From NCBI GenBank assembly GCA_945865815.1, contig CAMBFR010000016.1, positions 1 to 52,114 of the forward strand: 52,114 nucleotides of DNA, written 5' to 3'. Below are positions 8,592 to 15,579 of this stretch, one piece after another (position 1 is the first letter of the stretch; each line of letters opens with the position of its first letter). This DNA comes from Candidatus Sulfopaludibacter sp. SbA3. GTDB lineage: Bacteria > Acidobacteriota > Terriglobia > 20CM-2-55-15. Both the position numbers and the translations under genes were made by a program. The notes below the pieces were generated by a model. That model was not told the origin of the DNA, made no database searches, and worked only from the letters and a program-made list of their open reading frames with translations.

Positions 8592-9454
8592 TGATAACCG
8601 TCAGAAACCTCACCAAGACATACGGCAAGACCACGGCTGTCGATCATCTCAGTATGGAGATCGCGGAGGGCGAACTCTTCGGACTTGTCGGACCCGATGG
8701 CGCCGGAAAAACCACCGCGATCCGGCTCATGATCGGAATCCTGACCCCCAATTCCGGCGAAGTACACGTTGCCGGAACCACCGGCTACGTTTCACAGCGT
8801 TTCAGTCTCTATGGCGACCTGACGGTTCAGGAAAATCTCGAATTGTTTGCCGATCTTTACCACGTGAGCGAAACCGCACTAACCGAGCGCACCGATCGGC
8901 TGATGCAATTCAGCCGGCTCGATCCGTTCCGCAATCGGCTTGCACGCGACCTGTCCGGAGGCATGAAGCAGAAACTCGCGCTTTCCTGCGCCCTGATCCA
9001 TACCCCGAAGGTGCTCTTTCTGGACGAGCCGACAACCGGAGTCGATCCGTTGTCGCGACGCGATCTCTGGCTTCTTCTCTTTGAGCTCTGGCAGTCGGGA
9101 GTCACGATTGTTGTCTCAACGCCATACATGGACGAGGCCGAACGCTGCTCCCGCGTCGGATTTCTGAGCGCAGGCAAGCTGATCGCCTCCGGACGCCCGG
9201 ATGAACTGAGGTCGAAATTCGGCGGAGTGATTTTCGAAGTCGTCACCGAACACAAATTCAAGGTGCAGGAAGCCTTGAGGGGCCTGCCGTTTGTGCGCAG
9301 CGTGACAGTCTTTGGCGAGGGATTGCACGTTGTCGTGGATGCAGACGCGGCAGAAAGTGCGCCGGAGAAGCTGCGAAGCGCGGCTCCTGGAGTTCCCGCA
9401 GTGACCCGGCTGGAACCTTCCATGGAAGATGTGTTTTTTGAACTCGTGAAATGA
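8591..9454 (+). CDS. ABC exporter ATPase (YbhF N-half-like)
   Basis: A 287-residue nucleotide-binding subunit. Walker A is GPDGAGKT (34-41), the signature is LSGGMKQK and Walker B is VLFLDEPTTG, all intact. The switch-loop histidine is missing: the motif reads STPYMDEAE where STHYMDEAE is usual. It corresponds to the first half of the E. coli fused ATPase YbhF; here the two halves are separate genes. Together with the second ATPase and two permeases it should form one asymmetric heteromeric exporter of the drug/peptide type. Its start overlaps the adaptor stop by one base. Confidence 0.92.
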   Translation: MITVRNLTKTYGKTTAVDHLSMEIAEGELFGLVGPDGAGKTTAIRLMIGILTPNSGEVHVAGTTGYVSQRFSLYGDLTVQENLELFADLYHVSETALTERTDRLMQFSRLDPFRNRLARDLSGGMKQKLALSCALIHTPKVLFLDEPTTGVDPLSRRDLWLLLFELWQSGVTIVVSTPYMDEAERCSRVGFLSAGKLIASGRPDELRSKFGGVIFEVVTEHKFKVQEALRGLPFVRSVTVFGEGLHVVVDADAAESAPEKLRSAAPGVPAVTRLEPSMEDVFFELVK

Positions 9455-9482
9455 CTGTGCGAAAGCTACTGTTGCCCAGAGT

Positions 9483-9588
9483 CCCTCACCCGCCGCTTCG
9501 CGGCACCCTCTCCCGGAGGGAGAGGGACAAACTTGCAGATATGTCCTTCTCCCCCTGGGAGAAGGTGGCCCGAAGGGCCGGATGAGGG
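9483..9588. repeat. REP-like palindromic element inside the ABC operon
   Basis: A 106-base element bounded by CCCTCACCC and GGATGAGGG (imperfect terminal inverted repeats). It holds four successive short hairpins: 9492-9504, 9506-9526 (perfect 9-bp stem), 9545-9565 (perfect 9-bp stem) and 9567-9579. It lies between the two ATPase genes and does not interrupt either. This is the build of dispersed intergenic palindromes seen in many proteobacterial and environmental genomes. As RNA it could slow decay or attenuate transcription within the operon. Confidence 0.75.
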
Positions 9589-9597
9589 TTAAGGGCC

Positions 9598-10509
9598 ATG
9601 CCCAACTGGTCCGTCGAAGTTGAAAATCTGGCCCGCCGGTTTGGCGATTTCGTTGCCGTGGATAATATTTCCTTCCGCGTCCGCGAGGGCCAGATCTTCG
9701 GCTTCCTCGGTCCGAATGGCGCCGGCAAATCGACGACGATTCGCATGCTTGCCGGGATTCTCGAGCCCACTTCCGGCGCCGGCCGGGTGGCGGGCTTCGA
9801 CATCATTCATGAGCGTCGAAAGATCAAGCATGTGATTGGTTACATGTCGCAGAAGTTCTCGCTCTACGAAGACCTCACGGTTGGCGAGAATCTTGATTTC
9901 TTTGGCGGGATTTACGGCGCGAGTTCCTTTGACTGGGCGGTGGAGGTTTGCCGGCTCGAATCGGTTATCGATACACGCTGCTCGAGTCTTTCCGTCGGCC
10001 TGCGGCAGCGCGTCGCCCTGGCCTCCGCCGTCGTCCACCGGCCTCGAATCGTGTTCCTCGACGAGCCCACTGCAGGTGTGGATCCGGCGTCGCGCCGCTC
10101 TTTCTGGGAATTGATCTATGAACTGGCTCACTCCAACGTGACCGTATTCGTCTCCACGCACTATATGGACGAAGCCGAGCACTGCGACTGGCTCGCGCTG
10201 ATCGACCAGGGCAGGATCGTCGCTTCCGCTCCGCCCACTGAACTTCGGCGCCGGTTCTTCCACGCCCACCTGCTCGAACTCGGCTGCGACTCCATGTTCC
10301 AGTGGATCGACGAACTCGCGAGGCGGCCGGAGATCGAGGGAGCCGCGATGTACGGGAATAAGTTGCACCTGACAGTGAAGACCATAACCGAAGCCGAGCG
10401 CGCGGTCCGCGAGGTTGGCGCACACAAGGGATTGCAGGTGATTTCACTGCGGGAAATCACTCCGTCGCTCGAAGACATTTTTGTTTCCGTAATGACGCGC
10501 CAGCGGTAG
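9598..10509 (+). CDS. ABC exporter ATPase (YbhF C-half-like)
   Basis: A 303-residue nucleotide-binding subunit with Walker A GPNGAGKS (38-45), Walker B IVFLDEPTAG and an intact switch histidine (STHYMDEAE). The signature is degenerate: LSVGLRQR in place of LSGGxxQR. This is the mirror image of the first ATPase, which has a good signature but no switch histidine. The pair is therefore expected to form one working and one degenerate ATP site. The gene starts nine bases after the REP-like element. Likely partners are the HlyD adaptor and the two ABC-2 permeases. Confidence 0.92.
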   Translation: MPNWSVEVENLARRFGDFVAVDNISFRVREGQIFGFLGPNGAGKSTTIRMLAGILEPTSGAGRVAGFDIIHERRKIKHVIGYMSQKFSLYEDLTVGENLDFFGGIYGASSFDWAVEVCRLESVIDTRCSSLSVGLRQRVALASAVVHRPRIVFLDEPTAGVDPASRRSFWELIYELAHSNVTVFVSTHYMDEAEHCDWLALIDQGRIVASAPPTELRRRFFHAHLLELGCDSMFQWIDELARRPEIEGAAMYGNKLHLTVKTITEAERAVREVGAHKGLQVISLREITPSLEDIFVSVMTRQR

Positions 10510-10551
10510 GATGAAAAAGCCTTTTGCGCTTTCCCTGGTCACCAGAAGCGC

Positions 10552-10956
10552 ATGTCTCTTTCGGAATCCTGCCTGGCCGTGGCGGTCATTTCTACTGTGA
10601 TGACGATCGCTGTGCCTTCTTTAACTCGAAGCCGCGAAGACTACCTGCTTGCCGCAACCGCAAGACAGGTCGCTTCGCATTTGCATTCGACGCGAATAAA
10701 AGCGGTCACCCGTAATCGGGATTGCCGGCTGAACGTTACGTCTGCCGCGACCTATGTCATCGAATGCGAGGATCCCACCTGGTTGCCGGTGGATTGGATC
10801 GTCATGCCCAGGGGCCTGTCCATCAGCGCGAACGCGCGGCCGGAATTTCACCGGCGTGGAAACGTGTCACCGATGGCAACGATTACGATACGAAACGAGA
10901 ACGGACGGGAGAAGCGGCTCATAGTCAATATTACGGGCCGCGTGAGGATACAGTAG
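10552..10956 (+). CDS. GspH/FimT-like pseudopilin, no recognisable leader
   Basis: A 134-residue protein whose N-terminus resembles a type IV pilin/pseudopilin helix: MSLSESCLAVAVISTVMTIA, with Glu at the +5 position, then VPSL. The rest resembles the GspH/FimT minor-pilin fold. The usual short basic leader ending in Gly before the helix is absent. In frame upstream the residues are QKR and then the previous gene's stop lies 45 bases away with no start codon. It is therefore either a leaderless relative, a decayed pilin, or a protein using another start. Its stop abuts the next ATG directly (10956/10957), so it is embedded in the exporter operon. Confidence 0.62.
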   Translation: MSLSESCLAVAVISTVMTIAVPSLTRSREDYLLAATARQVASHLHSTRIKAVTRNRDCRLNVTSAATYVIECEDPTWLPVDWIVMPRGLSISANARPEFHRRGNVSPMATITIRNENGREKRLIVNITGRVRIQ

Positions 10957-12093
10957 ATGCGGTCACCCCTGACGGCGATTGCCCGGAAGGAATTCATCCA
11001 GATTCGCCGCGACAAGTCGACGATCTACATGGTGTTCATCTTTCCGTTGATGATGCTGATCCTCTACGGCTACGGCATCCGCTATGACGTAAAACTCGTT
11101 CCGATCACCGTCTTCGATCAGGACGCGAGCTTCGAAAGCCGCCAATACCTGGAACGCTTCGGAGAATCGCCGTACTTCAGCATCATCCGGTACGTTCCCA
11201 ATTACCGCGAACTCGAAAACGATATCAACCGCGGCGAAGCGCGTCTCGGCGTCGTTATCCCGCCCGACTTCGGCGAGCGCCTTTCTTCAAACCGGGAAGC
11301 AACGGTGCAGGTGATCGTCGACGGCGCCGACAGCAACACCGCGACCATTGCCCTTGGCTATTTCTCAGCCATCACCCGCGAATATTCGTCTGCCGTCATG
11401 ATGAACCAGATGGAGGCCATGATCCGGCGCACGAACCTGTCGATTCCACCGATGGAAATCGAACCCCGCATCTGGTTCAACGAAGACCTGCAGAGCGTCG
11501 AATTTATCGTTCCCGGAATCATCGCGATCATCATGATGATCATCGGCACGCTTTTGACAGCAGTCACGATTGTGAAAGAAAAGGAAGACGGCACGATCGA
11601 GCAGATCGTTTCCTCGCCGATTAAACGGCACCAGCTGATGCTGGGGAAGGTTCTGCCGTACGCAGTGCTCGCCTACCTGGATTTCCTTCTGGTGGTGCTG
11701 GCCAGCTATGTGTTTTTCGGGGTCGAGATCCGGGGCAGCGTGCTGCTGCTCTTCATTGTGGCGTTCTTCTACCTGCTGGGCGTGCTCGGTATCGGAATTC
11801 TGGTTTCCACGATCACGGAGACGCAGATCTCCGCCATGCTGATTGCTATCCTCGTTTCGCTCCTGCCTTCGATTCTGTTGTCCGGCTTTATTTTTCCCAT
11901 CCGGCAGATGCCCGAAGCCCTGCAGATCCTCACGACCGTGATCCCCGCTCGATACTTCATCGAGATACTTCGCGACATCTATCTGAAGGGCCTCGGCCTG
12001 GAGGCCATTTGGCGGGAGATCCTCTACATCATGCTGTTCGGCTTCGTCACCCTGGTGCTGGCGGCTCAGCGCTTCCAGAAGAGGCTGGATTAA
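10957..12093 (+). CDS. ABC-2 type permease (YbhS/YbhR-like)
   Basis: A 378-residue membrane subunit. One N-terminal helix (about 22-40) is followed by a large extracytoplasmic domain (about 45-180), then five helices toward the C-terminus. The conserved VKEKEDGTIEQIVSSPI motif lies between helices 2 and 3. It is paired with the next gene, to which it is clearly related (shared DGADSNTATIALGY-like segment and a similar start). The two form the transmembrane dimer of the exporter powered by the two upstream ATPases. Confidence 0.93.
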   Translation: MRSPLTAIARKEFIQIRRDKSTIYMVFIFPLMMLILYGYGIRYDVKLVPITVFDQDASFESRQYLERFGESPYFSIIRYVPNYRELENDINRGEARLGVVIPPDFGERLSSNREATVQVIVDGADSNTATIALGYFSAITREYSSAVMMNQMEAMIRRTNLSIPPMEIEPRIWFNEDLQSVEFIVPGIIAIIMMIIGTLLTAVTIVKEKEDGTIEQIVSSPIKRHQLMLGKVLPYAVLAYLDFLLVVLASYVFFGVEIRGSVLLLFIVAFFYLLGVLGIGILVSTITETQISAMLIAILVSLLPSILLSGFIFPIRQMPEALQILTTVIPARYFIEILRDIYLKGLGLEAIWREILYIMLFGFVTLVLAAQRFQKRLD

Positions 12094-12097
12094 TTAA

Positions 12098-13225
12098 ATG
12101 CTGAAGCGCGTTTTCCGGATCATCCGCAAGGAGCTCATCCAGATCGGCCGCGACGCCGGCCTGGTGAAAATGATCGTCATCGCGCCCTTGCTGCAGCTCC
12201 TCATTTATGGATACGTGGTGGCGACCGAGATCCGTGAGCTTCCGATTGTGGTTCTCGACCGTTCGCATTCCGCCGAGAGCCGCCGTTTGGTGGATCGCTT
12301 CCTGGCAAGCGGGTATTTCGTGCTGGAAGGCCATGCGGAGACTCTCGATGAGGTCACAGCGCACCTCGACGACAGCCGTTCGTTGATGGGGATCGTTATT
12401 CCCGAAGACTACGCCAGCAACATCCGGCGCGGCGTCCGCGCGAAGGTGCAGATTCTCGTGGATGGCACGAATTCGAACACCGCGACCATCGCTCTTGGCT
12501 ACACGGCCGGAATCGTAGCGGTCGAGAACAACGACCTGATCGAGTCGAACTTCGAAAGGCTTGGAATACGCATGATCGAGGCCGGAATCGATCAGCAGGA
12601 ACGCGTATGGTTCAACCCTTCGCTGCGCGCCATCAATTACATGGTGCCCGGAATCATATGTGTGCTTCTGATGGAACTCCTGATGCCGCTCACCGCTTTC
12701 AGCCTGGTCAAGGAGCGGGAGCGAGGAACCATCGAGCAACTCATGGTTACGCCCATTCATGCCGGAGAAATGCTCGCGGGAAAAACGATCCCATATGCGC
12801 TGCTGGGTGTCGTGAATATCGTAATAATTCTTGCGGCGGGAACGTTCTGGTTCAAAGTGCCGATGGCTGGAAGCGTTGGAGCCCTGCTGATCTACGCACT
12901 CCTGTTTATAGTGGTGACGCTGGGGATGGGTATCCTCGTTGCCACCATGGTAACCACCCAGCAACAGGCCGCCCTCGCCGCCCAGTTCATGCTTATCCCG
13001 AACATACTGCTTTCGGGTTTCATGTTCCCTATCGAATCCATGCCGGATCTCATGCAAATCTTCACGACAATTTTGCCCATGCGCTATTTTCTCGTCATCG
13101 TCCGGGGCATTATGATGAAGGGCCTTGGAGTTGCAGAATTGTGGGATCAGGGATTGCCTCTGGTTATTATCGGCGTGATTGTCTTTTCAATCAGTTGGTA
13201 CCGATTTCGGAAAGTCTTTGGCTAG
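12098..13225 (+). CDS. ABC-2 type permease (YbhR/YbhS-like), second subunit
   Basis: A 375-residue paralogue of the preceding gene, four bases downstream. It has the same arrangement: first helix about 22-40, large outer domain carrying VDGTNSNTATIALGY, then five helices with LVKERERGTIEQLMVTPI. It completes the heterodimeric transmembrane channel. It ends the operon, since a separate promoter follows for the next gene. The substrate is not deducible; relatives export cationic drugs or lipids. Confidence 0.93.
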   Translation: MLKRVFRIIRKELIQIGRDAGLVKMIVIAPLLQLLIYGYVVATEIRELPIVVLDRSHSAESRRLVDRFLASGYFVLEGHAETLDEVTAHLDDSRSLMGIVIPEDYASNIRRGVRAKVQILVDGTNSNTATIALGYTAGIVAVENNDLIESNFERLGIRMIEAGIDQQERVWFNPSLRAINYMVPGIICVLLMELLMPLTAFSLVKERERGTIEQLMVTPIHAGEMLAGKTIPYALLGVVNIVIILAAGTFWFKVPMAGSVGALLIYALLFIVVTLGMGILVATMVTTQQQAALAAQFMLIPNILLSGFMFPIESMPDLMQIFTTILPMRYFLVIVRGIMMKGLGVAELWDQGLPLVIIGVIVFSISWYRFRKVFG

Positions 13226-13227
13226 AT

Positions 13228-13256
13228 TTGTGGTAAACAAGGCGATTCGATATAAG
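13228..13256 (+). promoter_or_regulatory. Sigma-70-type promoter for the NTF2-like gene
   Basis: TTGTGG (13228-13233) and TATAAG (13251-13256) are separated by exactly 17 bases. The -10 box ends 14 bases before the ATG at 13271. This is the only promoter in the window where I see both hexamers well placed. Confidence 0.5.
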
Positions 13257-13270
13257 AGACCACGAAAGAT

Positions 13271-13684
13271 ATGACAGACCCTGAACACGTAGTGGAGGCC
13301 AACCTCAAGTTCTACTTCGCTCTGGAGAGCCTCGACGTGGACTTAATGGATGAGGTCTGGGCGACGGATGCCAGCGCCATATGCGTTCACCCGGGCAAGG
13401 AAAGGCTGGCCGGATGGGAAAACATCCGCGCGAGTTGGGAACGGATTTTCAAGAACATAACGTCGCTGCGAATTGATGTGACCGACGTGTCCGTCGAAGT
13501 GCAGGGAAATGTGTCGTGGGTTACGTGCCTTGAAAACATCCATCAGGAAGTCGGCGACCAGATACAGCGCTCGCAGGCATACGCCACCAACATCTTTGTT
13601 TTCGAAGAAGACCGCTGGCTGCTGGTTCTTCACCACGCTTCCATGCTCGGCGAGGAAGACGGAAAAGACGCTTATTCCGCGTAA
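13271..13684 (+). CDS. SnoaL/NTF2-like domain protein
   Basis: A 137-residue cytoplasmic protein of the NTF2-like superfamily (SnoaL-like type). It shows an N-terminal helix pair (VVEANLKFYFALESLDVDLM), the VHPGKERLAGWENIRASWERIF segment and alternating strands ending in LLVLHHAS. Such proteins act as small-molecule isomerases, hydrolases or binding modules, and the substrate cannot be read from sequence. It has its own promoter and overlaps the convergent membrane-protein gene by 13 bases. Confidence 0.85.
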   Translation: MTDPEHVVEANLKFYFALESLDVDLMDEVWATDASAICVHPGKERLAGWENIRASWERIFKNITSLRIDVTDVSVEVQGNVSWVTCLENIHQEVGDQIQRSQAYATNIFVFEEDRWLLVLHHASMLGEEDGKDAYSA

Positions 13685-14085
13685 GTTTTCCGTTCCTTCT
13701 GCTGGAACTGTAATCCCCGTCCAAACATCCAGTGCGAAATAAGCAGCGGCAGACTGGCCGCGAGCCATCCCCGCGGGAGCCGGTATCCCAGAAATCCCCG
13801 GCCCACGAGCGGAAACAGCACGAGTACGTTCACAAGCCAGAACATGGCCGCCGCGAGAAACGGATGTTTCAGATGGACTCGAATGCGTTCCCACATCATG
13901 GAAAATATCAGGTAGGGCGCGAAATAGAGCACTGCGATGTTGATCACCATCGCGATCTCGATGTCCTGAAGCACCGGAAGCAACGCGAAAAGCCTTCGCG
14001 CGAACAAATCCGGCATGAAGACGGCTCCGGCATACTGCCAGAGGAAGATCGTGATCGCGATGTACAGTGCCGGCGCCAGCCACAT
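13672..14085 (-). CDS. Small integral membrane protein, unknown function
   Basis: A 137-residue protein with about four hydrophobic helices (near residues 5-25, 35-60, 75-98 and 102-120) and a short charged C-terminus. No family recognised. TAGAAT at 14097-14092 lies six bases before the ATG and there is no Shine-Dalgarno site, so the mRNA may be leaderless. The 3' end overlaps the convergent NTF2-like gene by 13 bases. Confidence 0.7.
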   Translation of the reverse strand: MWLAPALYIAITIFLWQYAGAVFMPDLFARRLFALLPVLQDIEIAMVINIAVLYFAPYLIFSMMWERIRVHLKHPFLAAAMFWLVNVLVLFPLVGRGFLGYRLPRGWLAASLPLLISHWMFGRGLQFQQKERKTYAE

Positions 14086-14119
14086 CCGCTCATTCTACGA
14101 CAGCGGGGGGCGGTGCCAT

Positions 14120-14380
14120 TCATCCGGATGCTTCCTTGAAGGCTTTCAGGACGGCGTTCATCTTGGTCTGATATCCCGCGCCCTGCGATTTGAACCACTT
14201 CAGCACGTCCACGTCGATCCGCAGTGAAATCGACTTCTTGGGCGCAACCGGCTTCAGGCCTTCGCGCACGATACTACGGACAATGTGCCGTACATCTGCC
14301 TCCGGGTGCTCCTTTGTGATTCGAATTTCAGAATCTTTCAAACGCCGGACCCGCTTCACTTCAGTCTTCGATGTTTTCAT
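14120..14380 (-). CDS. brnA: BrnA-family antitoxin
   Basis: An 86-residue protein starting at ATG 14380. The C-terminal half carries the BrnA hallmark: KKSISLRIDVDVLKWFKSQG followed by GYQTKMNAVLKAF, a ribbon-helix-helix-like DNA-binding fold. The N-terminal half is basic and probably wraps the toxin. BrnA neutralises the ribonuclease BrnT and represses the operon. Here it overlaps the end of the brnT reading frame by 20 bases, the usual toxin-first order. The longer upstream extension in frame is just brnT read in another frame. Confidence 0.9.
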   Translation of the reverse strand: MKTSKTEVKRVRRLKDSEIRITKEHPEADVRHIVRSIVREGLKPVAPKKSISLRIDVDVLKWFKSQGAGYQTKMNAVLKAFKEASG

Positions 14381-14639
14381 AGAGAAGTATTTCCTCACGC
14401 CGCGTGGCCTGCCGAAAGGAGATGACGCGAGTCTGCCCGCCAGTCTCGGTATGCACAATCGAAACCGGAACGGCCCCAAGAAACCCCAGAGGTCAGCGCC
14501 ATTCACGATAGTCAAATCGATCGTCTTCGAGTGTTAGCGTCCGGCCTTCGAAAACCGAATGAACATCCAGGAAGTCCAACCCATGGTCCTTCAGGTTCTT
14601 CAGACGCTTCGCTTCGTCCCAGACGAACTGTATATTCAT
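14361..14639 (-). pseudogene. brnT: BrnT-family toxin interrupted by an in-frame TGA
   Basis: From ATG 14639 the product begins MNIQFVWDEAKRLKNLKDHG and continues to DDRFDYREWR, which is typical BrnT. It then meets TGA at 14495-14493 (codon 49). Reading through in the same frame gives PLGFLGAVPVSIVHTE, then RVISFRQATRREE and a stop at 14363-14361. That is 92 codons, exactly the size of a BrnT ribonuclease toxin, with its C-terminal RxISxRxAxxxE motif. The gene is therefore full length apart from one nonsense codon (with perhaps one residue missing nearby). Most likely it is an inactivated toxin. Confidence 0.85.
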
Positions 14640-14641
14640 AG

Positions 14642-14651
14642 CGTATATACG
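14642..14651. promoter_or_regulatory. Palindromic AT-rich site before brnT (possible BrnA operator)
   Basis: A perfect 10-base palindrome CGTATATACG lies directly upstream of the brnT ATG and includes a TATATA -10-like box. BrnA/BrnTA complexes repress their own promoter, so this is a candidate operator. Only position and symmetry support it. Confidence 0.35.
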
Positions 14652-14864
14652 TTCAGCCGAAATGCAACCTTGAGCCTTATGCAATTCTTCTTCTGCTGAT
14701 AAGTCTTTCAAACCGCGCGTTGATCTCAGGAAGTCGGGTGATTGGCGACTTTTTGTCCTGGAATTCCAAGAAAATTACTCGCCTCGTGCGCACGAGGTTC
14801 GGGTCCGGCCAAAAGCCCGATTGACCCCTTCCCTTCTTTCCGCTTAGGATGAAGTATTGCAAAT

Positions 14865-14937
14865 GGGCCTGTGGCGCAGTTGGGAGCGCGCATGACTGGC
14901 AGTCATGAGGTCGGGGGTTCGAACCCCCCCAGGTCCA
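14865..14937 (+). tRNA. tRNA-Ala (anticodon GGC)
   Basis: A 73-base cloverleaf. The acceptor stem GGGCCTG/CAGGTCC contains the G3-U70 wobble pair (14867/14934) that identifies alanine tRNA. The anticodon stem-loop is CATGA-CTGGCAG-TCATG with anticodon GGC, the T arm is GGGGG-TTCGAAC-CCCCC and the discriminator base is A. The CCA end is not encoded. Confidence 0.96.
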
Positions 14938-14966
14938 CTCAAGTACAAAATCAGGACAGTAATTGC

Positions 14967-15007
14967 AGGGGGCTACTGTAAGGAAAACCGATCCCAGGTA
15001 GCCCCCT
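14967..15007 (+). terminator. Hairpin downstream of tRNA-Ala (possible terminator)
   Basis: A perfect 10-bp inverted repeat AGGGGGCTAC/GTAGCCCCCT (14967-14976 and 14998-15007) with a 21-base loop, 29 bases after the tRNA. No U-run follows, so intrinsic termination is uncertain; it could also be an RNA-processing or repeat structure. Confidence 0.4.
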
Positions 15008-15077
15008 ATGCGTCTCTGCGGACGAGTACCGGAAACCCGGCGCGAGCGAAGACCGAATGACTCAAATAGGCCGCACC

Positions 15078-15353
15078 CTATTTTCTATTTCTTGTGGCGC
15101 TATAGACCGACGCCATCGCAATTGCATGAACCAGCAGCCATGGCGACATTCCATGTCCCTGGAAAATTAAGATTAATACCAGCGCCCTTGGAATCAGTAT
15201 GCCCAGGACCGGTGACACCCAACCGCTCAAGGAGTAAATCGCCAAAGTGCCGACAAAGTAGGCAATCACCATCGACAGCCGGGGCAACAACAAAGACATC
15301 AACAGAAACCATAATGGAAGTTCCACTGAGGCCTCCTCTACGCATCGCAACAT
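15078..15353 (-). CDS. Small membrane protein, unknown
   Basis: A 91-residue hydrophobic protein with about three membrane helices (near residues 11-32, 35-58 and 66-86) and a basic C-terminus (ATRNRK). No family recognised. The start could also be the internal ATG of MSLLLPRLSM. Continuous hydrophobic patterning in one frame across the whole length suggests it is real, although no strong ribosome-binding site is visible. Confidence 0.5.
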   Translation of the reverse strand: MLRCVEEASVELPLWFLLMSLLLPRLSMVIAYFVGTLAIYSLSGWVSPVLGILIPRALVLILIFQGHGMSPWLLVHAIAMASVYSATRNRK

Positions 15354-15413
15354 TTACCGCAACAAATCGCAACAGACCTGATAATTTCGGCAATAACACT
15401 GTCGTGCCGCCAG

Positions 15414-15471
15414 GTTCCGTTCTACCTGTGGGCGCGGGACTTGAGCCCTGTGCCCACAGGTGAAACGGAAC
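15414..15471. repeat. Palindromic repeat, CTGTGGGC...GCCCACAG family
   Basis: Twenty-base arms GTTCCGTTCTACCTGTGGGC and GCCCACAGGTGAAACGGAAC pair with two mismatches around an 18-base GC-rich loop. The core CTGTGGGC...GCCCACAG with an AGCCC-containing loop recurs at 28254-28284, so this belongs to a dispersed family. It lies downstream of the DUF5916 gene. Confidence 0.7.
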
Positions 15472-15579
15472 AACGCCGGACGATGTGGTCTGCCCTCGTA
15501 GTCGACCTTCTGGATCATTCGCGATCGCAGACCGCGCCTGCAGTAAGGCAGACCTTGGGTGCGAAGCCGGGCAGCTTTC

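Noticed and set aside
14361-14639. The TGA in brnT as a selenocysteine codon, given selC in the window
   Set aside because: BrnT toxins do not use Cys or Sec for catalysis, no Cys occurs at this place in the family as I know it, and I see no SECIS-like hairpin with an apical GU right after the TGA. A nonsense mutation is simpler.
14677-14862. Possible small gene upstream of brnT
   Set aside because: No ribosome-binding site, no family, low-complexity basic product, and it ends inside the brnT upstream region.
14865-15007. tRNA-Ala region as an integration site (att) for a mobile island
   Set aside because: No integrase gene and no repeat of the tRNA 3' end were found downstream.
15008-15463. 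Plus-strand 151-codon frame after tRNA-Ala
   Set aside because: Low-complexity Pro/Arg/Thr-rich product that covers both a hairpin and a dispersed repeat; the opposite strand has a better membrane-protein frame.
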